Positions 24,709-32,824 of a stretch of 64,000 nucleotides of DNA are shown here, in pieces; the first letter of the stretch is position 1; each line of letters opens with the position of its first letter. The stretch spans positions 1 to 64,000 of the forward strand of contig JBKQSS010000066.1 of the NCBI GenBank assembly GCA_052143535.1, given 5' to 3'. The translations under genes and the position numbers were made by a program. The DNA comes from JADGRA01 sp052143535 (GTDB taxonomy: Bacteria > Myxococcota > Myxococcia > Myxococcales > Myxococcaceae). A model generated the notes under the pieces. That model was not told the origin of the DNA and did no database searches. It worked only from the letters and a program-made list of their open reading frames with translations.

Positions 24709-25836
24709 CTAGGCCGGCTTCTTCAGCCCCGGTTGCGGCTCGCCCGTCTGAACCAGCGTTCGCGGCTCGAGGTCCCAGCTGACGCGGAGCTCTTTCCCGG
24801 AGGGGTAGGTCGGCCAGTCCACCTTCATCCCGAGCACCCGTTCGCGGGGAGGGACGTCGCGCTCACCAGTCTCCACCAGGTGGTCCGTCCACACCTCCTC
24901 CAGCGCGGGCTCCGGCGAGGCGTCGGCAAACTTCACCGCCGTGTCCACGGTGGTCTTCACCTCGGCCTCGAGTGCGTCGAAGTCCGCCTCGGAAGCCAGT
25001 TGGGCATTGACTGCCCAGGCCCTGAGACGCGGAATCGGGTCGCTCTTCCGCTCCGCCTCCACCTCCTCCTTGCTTCGGTAGGTGGCCGCGTCGGACATGG
25101 AATGGCCGCGGTAGCGGTAGGTATCTGCCTCCAGCAGGACCGGGCCCTTCCCGGAGCGGCACCAGGCGGCACACTCCTTGGCCACCTCGTACACTTTCAG
25201 AACGTCGTGTCCGTCGACGGACTCGCCTCGCATGTCATAGCCAGCGGCGCGCTTGGAGACTTTGGCCACCGCCGAGACTCGCTCCATGGCGGTCCCCATG
25301 CCGTAGCGGTTGTTCTCGCAGAGGAAGAGCACCGGAAGCCTCCACTTGGCCGCCATGTTGAGCGTCTCGTGGAAGCTGCCCTGGTTGGCGGCAGCATCTC
25401 CGAAGTAGCAGACGGTGACCCGGTCCTCGTTCCGGTAGCGGGAGGCAAAGGCGGTGCCGGCGGCGAGCGGAATTTGGCCTCCCACGATGCCGTAGCCGCC
25501 AAGGACATTGTGCTCGACGTCGTAAATGTGCATCGAGCCGCCCTTGCCCTTGCTGTAGCCGGTGCCGCGCCCGAAGAGCTCGGCCATCACCATTCCGACG
25601 TCCGCCCCCCGGATGAGTGCGTAGCCGTGGTCACGGTAGGCGGTGATGAGGTAGTCGCGTGGTTGCAGCGCCTCGTTGACTCCCACCGCGACGGCTTCCT
25701 GCCCAATATAGAGGTGGCAAAAGCCGTTGATTTTTCCCTGGCCATAGGCCTGGGCGGCGCGCTCCTCAAAGCGGCGAATGAGGTACATGCCCCGGAAGAG
25801 GCGGAGCACCAAGTCCTTCGGGTACGCGGGGGCCAC
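24709..25836 (-). CDS. pdhA: Pyruvate dehydrogenase E1 component, alpha subunit
   Basis: A 375-residue E1 alpha. The thiamine diphosphate and magnesium site is visible as YFGDAAANQGSFHE...VLFLCENN, with IGQEAVAVG near the start, AYRDHGYAL, GKGGSMHIY and the phosphorylation-loop equivalent RYRGHSMSD. It converts pyruvate into hydroxyethyl-thiamine and loads E2. It is the first gene of pdhABC. The GTG start at 25836 has a Shine-Dalgarno AGGAGG seven bases before it. About 195 bp separate it from the upstream TonB-like gene, room for its own promoter. The C terminus is about 40 residues longer than in compact relatives and Pro/Lys-rich. Confidence 0.93.
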   Translation of the reverse strand: MAPAYPKDLVLRLFRGMYLIRRFEERAAQAYGQGKINGFCHLYIGQEAVAVGVNEALQPRDYLITAYRDHGYALIRGADVGMVMAELFGRGTGYSKGKGGSMHIYDVEHNVLGGYGIVGGQIPLAAGTAFASRYRNEDRVTVCYFGDAAANQGSFHETLNMAAKWRLPVLFLCENNRYGMGTAMERVSAVAKVSKRAAGYDMRGESVDGHDVLKVYEVAKECAAWCRSGKGPVLLEADTYRYRGHSMSDAATYRSKEEVEAERKSDPIPRLRAWAVNAQLASEADFDALEAEVKTTVDTAVKFADASPEPALEEVWTDHLVETGERDVPPRERVLGMKVDWPTYPSGKELRVSWDLEPRTLVQTGEPQPGLKKPA

Positions 25837-26030
25837 GGGTGTCCTCCTGCAACGTCGCCGCTCGGGGGCCGAGCTTTACTGACTGGAGACGCGAATTTCC
25901 ACGTAAAGCCGGTCCATGGCGCAGCGCGGCGTGCCGAGCGGCTCGCGCCGCCAGCGGGGCGCCACCGCCAGCGCAGACAGGCCGGGACGGCACGCGGCGG
26001 GTGTCTCGCTTCTGCGGCCGCCGGGGGACC

Positions 26031-26942
26031 TCATTTCGAGGGGGGCCCTTCGTCGAGTTGGACCGGCAGGTCCGGCTGAGGCCCCTCCAGGGGCGGCACC
26101 ACCGGGGGCGGAGGGGCAACTGGGGCCGGAGCCGCCTCGAGCGGGCCGCCTGGGTAGAAGAAGAGAATGCCCAGCTCGCGGTCTCCCTCGCAGGGGTTTC
26201 CGTCCACATCCAGCGCCGGACGGAAGCGTTGGCGGAGTGCGCACTCCCGCGCCGACTCGTTGAAGAGGGGTGGGCCTGGCCGAAGGATGCTGACGTGCGT
26301 CGGCTTCCCGGCGGCGGTGACATGCACTCGGATTTGGACCACCACGTCGTGGGTGGGCCCGCCCGGGAAACCACAATCCCACCCCGAGTTCTCCTCCATC
26401 GGCCCTCGGGCGAGCGAATGCCGCCGGATGGCGCCCCCCTCCACGCCATTGGACCAGCCCGGGCCGAAGGCGTCGCCTGTCCCGGCGCCCCCGAGCCAGC
26501 GGCCGGGCGGCCCCATGCTGGCTGGGTCGGCCGGAGCCGCAAAGGAAAGCTCCATGTCCGGCTGGACGTCCCGGGCCACTGCCTTCGGCAGCGCGACGCC
26601 CCGACTGCCCTTCCTCAGTGCCTCGGTGGCGGCGGACGGTGGCGGTGGGGGCCGGGGCGCACGGCGGAACACCACGGCTACCGGCTCCGAGCGCGAGATG
26701 GTGACCGTGCCGCTCAGCCACAGTGTCAGGGCGATGAGGCTGACATGCAGAAAGACGGAGAAGACACTCGACCAACCGTAGGCCGGGCCCCCCGGGCGAG
26801 GTGTGAAGGTGTGTAGGACAATGGACCGCGGCGTCCCCCTGGCGTCGAGCGGAAGCGACGCGCCCTCCCTAGGCTGGACGGCTGAAGGCTCGGGAGGTTG
26901 GGGGGGAGGCCCGCCCGCGGAGGGTGGAGATTCGTCAAGCAT
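26031..26942 (-). CDS. TonB-family protein (membrane anchor, Pro-rich linker, TonB C-terminal domain)
   Basis: A 303-residue protein. The cytoplasmic N terminus is Pro-rich, then there is one membrane helix (about 65-85, VFSVFLHVSLIALTLWL), a Pro-rich periplasmic stretch (RRAPRPPPPP) and a TonB-like beta-rich end (VVVQIRVHVTAAGKPTHVSILR, ALRQRFRPALDVDGNP), then an extra Pro-rich tail. TonB proteins carry proton-motive energy from ExbB/ExbD to outer-membrane receptors; no exbBD or receptor lies here. The domain has Cys residues (GWDCGF, RECALRQ) that could pair. ATG 26942 is chosen over the 31-codon longer frame. Partner unknown. Confidence 0.75.
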   Translation of the reverse strand: MLDESPPSAGGPPPQPPEPSAVQPREGASLPLDARGTPRSIVLHTFTPRPGGPAYGWSSVFSVFLHVSLIALTLWLSGTVTISRSEPVAVVFRRAPRPPPPPSAATEALRKGSRGVALPKAVARDVQPDMELSFAAPADPASMGPPGRWLGGAGTGDAFGPGWSNGVEGGAIRRHSLARGPMEENSGWDCGFPGGPTHDVVVQIRVHVTAAGKPTHVSILRPGPPLFNESARECALRQRFRPALDVDGNPCEGDRELGILFFYPGGPLEAAPAPVAPPPPVVPPLEGPQPDLPVQLDEGPPSK

Positions 26943-27125
26943 GGCTTTGCTGTCACGTCCGCCGGCGAACACCACGGTCCTCGGAGCACACTGGCTCCCT
27001 CCTCTTTTCTGCAAGCCATAGCATCCCACCTTCACGCTGGGGCGCGGAAATTCGGTATTCCCCGGACTTGAGTGGAGTCCCCGGGCCCGCTGTCCGCTCG
27101 AGGGCCAGGGACAAACGGGCGGGCT

Positions 27126-27869
27126 TTAGTCCTCGTTGGCGCCGACATCGAAGTGCGGCGCCGGGACAATGGCGTCGGCGAGCACGCTGACGCGCCCCGA
27201 GTCCCCGGTGGCCAAAAGCACCACCGTCGCCTCCGGAAATGAGGCCCGGTAGTCATTGGCGTGAGCCGCTTCGTTGTCGAACGCAGCCACCACCCTCCCC
27301 CATTCCGCCAGCCGGCGGTGGGTGCTGCGCTTGAATTGGTCGTCGGTGGTGCTCTCGTCCGGCTTCATCCACAGCTGCACGCCAGGCCCCGGGAGCGGGA
27401 AGCGGTAACGCGACAGCACCTCGAGGGTGCCGACCCGCATGAGCTCCGGCCTCGCGGTGACATAGGCCACCCGTGCCCCGGTGGCCGAGGTGCGCCGGAC
27501 GTACTCCGGTGCTCCGCGCACCGGGACGTCGAGTTGGCAGGCGTCGCTGGTGAAGAAGTGCGCCCGCCAGAAGGGGCGGAACTCCACCAGAAATTGCTCG
27601 ACTTCCAAGGGGGCAAGCCCCTGCCGCCCCAGGGCCTCGCGCAAGTCGAACCCGGTGTGGAGGTGTCGGGCCTCAAAGTTGGCCAGCATCGGTGCGGCGC
27701 CGCGCTGGCGGAGGAAACGGTGGACGAGCGCCGCTTGCCGTGGGCGGTTGTCGAGCAGGGTGGAGTCCAAGTCGAAGGCCACCACCGCCTCCGCCCCGAG
27801 TTGGCTAGCGTCCAACAGGACTCGGCCCAGCACCTCGCGCCAGCTGGGATGGACCTCGAACGTGGCCAC
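27126..27869 (-). CDS. HAD-superfamily phosphatase-like protein
   Basis: A 247-residue protein with the HAD motif I AFDLDSTLLDNR (nucleophile Asp and acid-base Asp), motif II Thr in YVTARPE, Lys in LWMKPDES and motif III as AFDNEAAHANDY. A helical cap lies between motifs I and II. HAD enzymes transfer phosphate through the first Asp; the substrate is not predictable, and the cap type suggests a small soluble metabolite. GTG start at 27869. It follows a membrane-protein gene by about 35 bp and may be the last gene of the long operon from 35303. Confidence 0.8.
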   Translation of the reverse strand: MATFEVHPSWREVLGRVLLDASQLGAEAVVAFDLDSTLLDNRPRQAALVHRFLRQRGAAPMLANFEARHLHTGFDLREALGRQGLAPLEVEQFLVEFRPFWRAHFFTSDACQLDVPVRGAPEYVRRTSATGARVAYVTARPELMRVGTLEVLSRYRFPLPGPGVQLWMKPDESTTDDQFKRSTHRRLAEWGRVVAAFDNEAAHANDYRASFPEATVVLLATGDSGRVSVLADAIVPAPHFDVGANED

Positions 27870-27903
27870 GGGACGACACCGAGGCTAGCAGGGTGGCCAG
27901 CGG

Positions 27904-28497
27904 CTAGCGCGCGGAGAAGCGCTGCTGCAGCGCCTGCAGCTCGGCAAGCACAGCGGCGCCTTGCCCTGGAATGGGGACCGGCAAGTCCAACGTCCAGCGC
28001 CGCACGCCAGGGGCCACCACCAGGCCGGCGCTGGTGAGTTCCTGGAAGCCTGGCCGCAGCCGGAAGACCAGCACGTCGCATGGCCGCGCCCGGGTGCTGC
28101 CCAGGTAGGCCTCCACGCGCTCGAGGCCAATGCCCTCCACGGCCTTCCAGGGGATGAAGACACCATCCGCACTGGACGGCCCGGAGAAGGGCAAGCCAAA
28201 GCGTCCTCGAGGTGGGAGCCCCGTCAGGTAGCTGGTAACGCCCTGCTCGGTGGCCTTGAGCAAGACCGCCGGGGCGGCGAGCTGCACCGCCGCCCACAGC
28301 GCGCCCGCGCCAAGGCACACCCCCAACAGGCTGAGGAGCTGCCTTGCCGGCCGTCTGGCCCGGAAGCGGGGCCCCACCCGGAGCGCCACCACCACCAAGC
28401 CCAGCCCGAGGCAAGCCACCAGCACCAGCAGCGCCGGAAGCGGCGCGGCCGTCACGCAGAAGAGGACCGGCTCGGAGCCTAAGGGCGCAGTCCCCAT
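27904..28497 (-). CDS. Membrane protein of unknown function
   Basis: A 197-residue protein with two membrane helices near the N terminus (about 15-38 and 50-75) and a soluble remainder with GIGLERVEAYLGSTRARPCDVLVFRLRPGF, a beta-rich pattern reminiscent of small PH-like or photosystem-like domains, without a firm match. It begins five bases after the Nudix stop, so it is in the same operon. No function can be given. Confidence 0.6.
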   Translation of the reverse strand: MGTAPLGSEPVLFCVTAAPLPALLVLVACLGLGLVVVALRVGPRFRARRPARQLLSLLGVCLGAGALWAAVQLAAPAVLLKATEQGVTSYLTGLPPRGRFGLPFSGPSSADGVFIPWKAVEGIGLERVEAYLGSTRARPCDVLVFRLRPGFQELTSAGLVVAPGVRRWTLDLPVPIPGQGAAVLAELQALQQRFSAR

Positions 28498-28502
28498 GGG
28501 GG

Positions 28503-29183
28503 TTAACCCTGGTGCGCGGCGAGAAAGCGCAGCACGCACAACTCCGTCTTGGCGTCGGCCACCTCGCCCCGCCGGCAGGCCGCCAGCAGCGCCGGAAGCG
28601 GCCACCAGCGCACCGAGGCACCCTCCTCCAGCGGTGAGCCGTCGCCCCTCGGGGGCTGGGGCGTCTGCCCGGTGACGTCCACGGCGGTGGGGTGAATTTT
28701 CTCGGAAATGATGCCGGGGAGCATGAAGAAGGCTGGGCCGAGGAGCTCTACCGCCTCCGGGCGCACTCGGTAGCCGGCCTCCTCTTCCACCTCGGCCGCC
28801 GCCCGTGCCTTCACGCCGGCGCTTCCCTTGTCCTGTGGCTCAAGCACGCCTGCCACCAACTCCTCGACGGTGAGGTAGCTCTCTGGGTCAGGAATGGCGA
28901 GCGGTAGCTCGCGCCGGAAGTACGCTGCTGGCCGCAGGGTTCTCCGCGTCAACACCTCGACCCCCTCCGGACCCTGGCGCCACAGCAGCACCGCCACCGC
29001 GTCCGGCACCGGGCGGTCCACTACGTCGACGGTGTAGTTGCGCGACACCGAGCCGTCCGCCTTGCGGTTTCGGCAGCGCAGTCGCCGCAGGTGGAGGAAG
29101 CCCTCGTCACAGCGCGCGCTGGCAGTGAGGTCCTCCACCACCTCGATGGCCACCACTTCTTCGTCCGGGGGAAGCGTACTCAC
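28503..29183 (-). CDS. Nudix-fold protein with altered Nudix box
   Basis: A 226-residue protein resembling ADP-ribose pyrophosphatase-like Nudix proteins (a long N-terminal beta domain, VDVVDRPVPDAVAVLLW, PGIISEKIHPTAVDV). The Nudix box, usually GxxxxxExxxxxxxREUxEExGU, reads here GVKARAAAEVEEEAGY. The final EEEAG is kept, but the REU Arg is Ala and the first Glu is missing. That box binds the metal, so catalysis is uncertain; it might hydrolyse another nucleoside diphosphate or be a binding-only relative. GTG start. It lies between the orphan GspE-like ATPase and a membrane protein. Confidence 0.7.
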   Translation of the reverse strand: MSTLPPDEEVVAIEVVEDLTASARCDEGFLHLRRLRCRNRKADGSVSRNYTVDVVDRPVPDAVAVLLWRQGPEGVEVLTRRTLRPAAYFRRELPLAIPDPESYLTVEELVAGVLEPQDKGSAGVKARAAAEVEEEAGYRVRPEAVELLGPAFFMLPGIISEKIHPTAVDVTGQTPQPPRGDGSPLEEGASVRWWPLPALLAACRRGEVADAKTELCVLRFLAAHQG

Positions 29184-29241
29184 CCTGAAGGAGCCCTCTC
29201 GTTGCGTCCAGTCGTCCTGGGCGGGGTGTGCCCGGGCCTTG

Positions 29242-31065
29242 TTAGGCGGACGTCATACGTAGCACTTCAGCAAAGGCAGTCTGCCCTTGCGCCAGTTTGC
29301 GCACCGCTGCCTCGCGCAGCGTCCGCATGCCCGCGGCGCGGGCCAGCTCCACCAGGCGCGCCTCGGGGGCCTCGTGGGCGATGGCCTCGCGGATGGTGCC
29401 ATTCACCGGAAGTATCTCGAAGACTCCGGTGCGCCCGTAGTAGCCGGTGCCCCGGCAATGGACGCAGCCGGCACCGAGACGCAGCTGCAGCCCACCGGGA
29501 AGCAGCGGCAACGGAGCCCCGAGGGCCACCAGCTGGTCCGGCGCGAGCTCTGCCTCCTGAGTGCAACGGGCGCACACCCGGCGCAACAGACGCTGGGCCA
29601 TGACGCCAATGAGGCAGCTCCCGAGAAGAAAAGGCGGCACACCGAGGTCCTTCATTCGCGTCACCGCCCCCACCGAGTCGTTGGTGTGCAGCGTGGAGAG
29701 CACCAGGTGGCCGGTGAGGGCCGACTGAATGGCATTCTCGGCCGTCTCGGCGTCGCGGATTTCGCCCACCATGATGACGTCCGGGTCCTGGCGGAGGATG
29801 TGACGGAGGGCGTTGGCAAAGTCGAGGTCCAACTTGGGCTGCACTTGGACTTGGTTGAAGCCCTCCCACACCATCTCAATGGGGTCCTCGATGGTGGTGA
29901 CGTTGACGTCCGGGCCGGACACCGCCTTGAGTGCGGTGTACAGGGTGGTCGTCTTCCCGCTGCCGGTGGGGCCGGTCACCAAAATCAACCCGTGCGGCTG
30001 GTCAATCCACCCCTCGAAGACGGCCTTCTCGTCTTCTTCGAAACCGAGCTGGGCGATGTCCTGCACCAGCGTCTCCGGGTCGAAAATTCGGATGACCACC
30101 TTCTCGCCGAATGCGGTGGGCAGCGTGGACACGCGCAACTCGACCTCGCGGCCTTCGCGCTCGGTCTTGATGCGACCGTCCTGGGGCCGGCGCTTCTCGG
30201 AGATGTCCATCCGGGAAATCATCTTGGTGCGGGAGACGATGGGTGCGTGGACCGATGCGGGCAGGGTGTAGACGGTATGCAGCACGCCGTCGATGCGGAC
30301 CCGCACTATGGAGCTCTCGCGCTTCGGCTCGATGTGAATGTCCGAGGCACGGTTGTCGAAGGCGTAGCGCAGCAGGTAGTCCACTGCCTGGACGATGGGC
30401 TTGTCCGAGGCGTCGAGTTCGCGTCCGGTGGAAAGGGAGACCAGCTGCTCGAAGTTTTGCAGCTGGGAACCGGTGGTAGAAAAGTCGCTCGCCGCCTGGG
30501 CCAGAGTGCGCTTGAAGCCGTAGATGTCCGCGATGCAGCGCAGGATGTCCGCCTTGGAGGACAGCACCGGAACCACTGGCACCCCAGCCAGCCGAGTGAC
30601 GCTTTCCATCGTCTCCCGGTCGAAGGGGTTGGCGGTGGCCACCACCAGCGCCCCCTCCGGCGTGCGCTCCAGGGGAAGAATGACGTGCTTCTGCGCGTAC
30701 GGACGCGACACGGTGCGGGTGGCCAGGGCCATGTCGAGCTTCAGCGGGTCGATTTTTCGGTAGGGGATGCCCAAGGCCTCGGCCACCGCTTCGCTGATGC
30801 GGTCCTGGTCGAGCACGCGGCCGTTGCCGAGCGGTACCTGAAACACGGCCACCAGCTCGACGGGGGACACCGAGTACCGGGCCTCGTCCTTCTGCCCGCC
30901 CACCTGCTTCAGCACCCGCACCTTCGCCGCCGCCTCCTTGGAGGCCAAATCCTGGGCTTGCGAGGCGGTGAGGAGCTCCCGCGCCACCAGAATTTGGAGC
31001 ACCAGGGCGAGGTTGAAGTCCGAACCGGCGCGTTGCAGTTGAAGTGCGGGCAGTGACACGGGCAC
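29242..31065 (-). CDS. Type II secretion/type IV pilus-type assembly ATPase (GspE/PilB family)
   Basis: A 607-residue hexameric ATPase of the GspE/PilB/MshE class. It has an N-terminal MshEN-like part (85-185: ISEAVAEALGIPYRKIDP, LVVATANPFDRETM), a PAS-like N2 domain, Walker A GPTGSGKTTT (365-374), an Asp box, Walker B VIMVGEIRDAE, the His box STLHTND and a zinc-binding CARC (498-501) plus CVHC. It would power pilin or pseudopilin extrusion in the inner membrane. No GspF/PilC platform, pilin or secretin gene lies nearby, and it starts eight bases after hemD. The first c-di-GMP motif of MshEN (RLGxxL) is not evident. Family sure, cellular machine unknown. Confidence 0.92.
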   Translation of the reverse strand: MPVSLPALQLQRAGSDFNLALVLQILVARELLTASQAQDLASKEAAAKVRVLKQVGGQKDEARYSVSPVELVAVFQVPLGNGRVLDQDRISEAVAEALGIPYRKIDPLKLDMALATRTVSRPYAQKHVILPLERTPEGALVVATANPFDRETMESVTRLAGVPVVPVLSSKADILRCIADIYGFKRTLAQAASDFSTTGSQLQNFEQLVSLSTGRELDASDKPIVQAVDYLLRYAFDNRASDIHIEPKRESSIVRVRIDGVLHTVYTLPASVHAPIVSRTKMISRMDISEKRRPQDGRIKTEREGREVELRVSTLPTAFGEKVVIRIFDPETLVQDIAQLGFEEDEKAVFEGWIDQPHGLILVTGPTGSGKTTTLYTALKAVSGPDVNVTTIEDPIEMVWEGFNQVQVQPKLDLDFANALRHILRQDPDVIMVGEIRDAETAENAIQSALTGHLVLSTLHTNDSVGAVTRMKDLGVPPFLLGSCLIGVMAQRLLRRVCARCTQEAELAPDQLVALGAPLPLLPGGLQLRLGAGCVHCRGTGYYGRTGVFEILPVNGTIREAIAHEAPEARLVELARAAGMRTLREAAVRKLAQGQTAFAEVLRMTSA

Positions 31066-31073
31066 CTAGGAGT

Positions 31074-31898
31074 CTACCCGCGAATGGCGCGGACCGCCGC
31101 TTCCACCAGCTCCGCCGAGCTCGGACGCTCGGCCACCCCGTCGGCCTTGAAGCCAGAGCTCGCTAGGGCGGCGGCGGTGGTGGGGCCAATGGCCACCACC
31201 CGCGCCTGCGCCAGCACCGCGCGGCCGCCCGCCTCGAGGAAGGCCTCGGCGGTGCGGGGGGAGGCGAATAGCACCGCCACTGGGGGCCGTGCGCGCAGGT
31301 CCGCCCACACCTCCTCCGCCACCTCGAGGCGCGTGCTGCGGTAGGCGGGCACCCGCGTCAGCCCTGGGGCACGGACGGGGGTGCCCCGCTTGGCGCTGGG
31401 GGGGGCCTCAGTGGCCAGCTGGGCCGTCGTCGTCTCGGCAAAGGCAGCCTCGAGCTCCGGCCGTCCCTCCTCGGCCGTGGGCAGCAGTACCTCGTCGCTC
31501 GGAAGCAGCGTCTGGGCCAGCTCTTTGCCAAGCGCCGTGCCGGTGCCTCCCTCACACACGAGGTGCACCTGGAGGCCAGCCGTCAGCGCCGCGCGGGCCG
31601 TGGCCGCTCCCACCACGGCCACTTTGAGTCGGCGCAAGGCGGCGGTTGTCCCGGCCACCCGCGCCGCCTCGGCAAGCGCCTCAACGCCTGCGACGGATGC
31701 GAAAGCCACCCAGCTGAAGCGGCCCAGCGTCTCGGCGGCAGCGCGCAGCGCCCGCCCGTCGCTTGGCGGCTCGAGCTCGAGCATGGGCAAGGCCACCACC
31801 TCCGCGCCTTCCTCCTCCAGAAGGAAGCACAACTCCTCGCTTCGGTTGCGGGGCCGGGTGACGAGAATGCGTAGTCCCTGAAGACGCGGGCCACTCAC
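31074..31898 (-). CDS. hemD: Uroporphyrinogen-III synthase
   Basis: A 274-residue enzyme closing and flipping ring D of hydroxymethylbilane to give uroporphyrinogen III. The family is poorly conserved; recognisable parts are LRILVTRPRNRSEEL at the start, the two-lobe layout with KVAVVGAATARAA in the middle and VAIGPTTAAALASSGFKADGVAERPS near the end. The GTG start (31898) overlaps the hemC stop by four bases (GTGA), and a GspE-like gene follows after eight bases. Cytoplasmic. The assignment rests on the operon and the VAIGPTTA signature. Confidence 0.9.
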   Translation of the reverse strand: MSGPRLQGLRILVTRPRNRSEELCFLLEEEGAEVVALPMLELEPPSDGRALRAAAETLGRFSWVAFASVAGVEALAEAARVAGTTAALRRLKVAVVGAATARAALTAGLQVHLVCEGGTGTALGKELAQTLLPSDEVLLPTAEEGRPELEAAFAETTTAQLATEAPPSAKRGTPVRAPGLTRVPAYRSTRLEVAEEVWADLRARPPVAVLFASPRTAEAFLEAGGRAVLAQARVVAIGPTTAAALASSGFKADGVAERPSSAELVEAAVRAIRG

Positions 31899-32824
31899 TG
31901 CGCCCTCACCTGCAGCGCGGCCAAAAGGCGGTCCGCCCCCCGGCCGAGCAGCTCCTCGGCCAGCGACCGCCCCACCTCCGCCGGCGCACTGGATGCGCCC
32001 CGGCGCTCGCCTCGAAGCACCTCCGTCCCGTCCGGGGTGCCGACGAAGCCGCGCAGCCAGAGGCGCTCCCCCTCCAGCACCGCGTAGCCGCCCAAGGGAA
32101 CGCTGCACCCACCCTCCAACCGGGCGAGGAAAGCCCGCTCGGCCTCGACGGCGGTGCGGCTTTGGCCGTGCTCGAGGCTAGCCGCGCGCGCGCAGGTTTC
32201 GGCGTCGGCCTGGCGGGCCTCGAGCGCCAGCGCGCCCTGCCCCACGGCAGGAAGGCTGAATTCCGGCGACAGCACCTCGGTGACGTGGCGCTCGAGCCCG
32301 AGCCGCACCAACCCGGCCAGCGCTAGGACAGTCCCTGCCAGGCCGAGCTCCTCCACTTTGCGCAAGCGCGTTTGGACGTTGCCGCGCAGCGGCACCACCT
32401 CCAAGTCCGGCCGGGCGGCTTTCAACAGGCAGGACCGGCGCAGCGAGGAGGTGCCCACCTTTGCCCCTTGAGGAAGCGTCAAAAGCGCTAGCCCGCGCGG
32501 GGACACCCAGGCATCCCGCGGGTCCTCCCTTTGGGGCACGGCAACCAGGGCCAGCCCGAGTGGGAACGCCGAGGTGACGTCCTTCAAACTGTGGACGGCG
32601 AGGTCCGCTCGGTCCTCGAGGAGAGCCTGCTCCAGCTCCTTGATGAAGAGCCCCTTGCCCCCAACCGCCTGCAGCGGCGCTTCGAGAAAGTTGTCGCCGG
32701 CGGTGCTCATCTCCACCAGCGACACCTCGGCGTCGGGAAAACGGCTGCGCCAGAGGGCGGCCACGTGGTTTGCCTGCCAGCGGGCAAGCGGACTCTTCCG
32801 CGTCGCAATGCGCAGCCGGCTCAC
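31895..32824 (-). CDS. hemC: Hydroxymethylbilane synthase (porphobilinogen deaminase)
   Basis: A 309-residue enzyme that polymerises four porphobilinogens. The start SRLRIATRKSPLARWQA, catalytic Asp82 in HSLKDV, arginines at TSSLRR and RGNVQTRLRK, and Cys240 in LEGGCSVP that carries the dipyrromethane cofactor are all present. GTG start at 32824 overlaps the hemA stop by four bases; the stop overlaps hemD. This is the classic hemA-hemC-hemD order, with translational coupling throughout. Confidence 0.95.
   Translation of the reverse strand: MSRLRIATRKSPLARWQANHVAALWRSRFPDAEVSLVEMSTAGDNFLEAPLQAVGGKGLFIKELEQALLEDRADLAVHSLKDVTSAFPLGLALVAVPQREDPRDAWVSPRGLALLTLPQGAKVGTSSLRRSCLLKAARPDLEVVPLRGNVQTRLRKVEELGLAGTVLALAGLVRLGLERHVTEVLSPEFSLPAVGQGALALEARQADAETCARAASLEHGQSRTAVEAERAFLARLEGGCSVPLGGYAVLEGERLWLRGFVGTPDGTEVLRGERRGASSAPAEVGRSLAEELLGRGADRLLAALQVRAQ

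Noticed and set aside
24658..26079. A long plus-strand open frame opposite pdhA
   Set aside because: Antisense to pdhA, no domain resemblance.
29287..31056. A 589-codon plus-strand open frame
   Set aside because: Antisense to the GspE/PilB-type gene; shadow frame.
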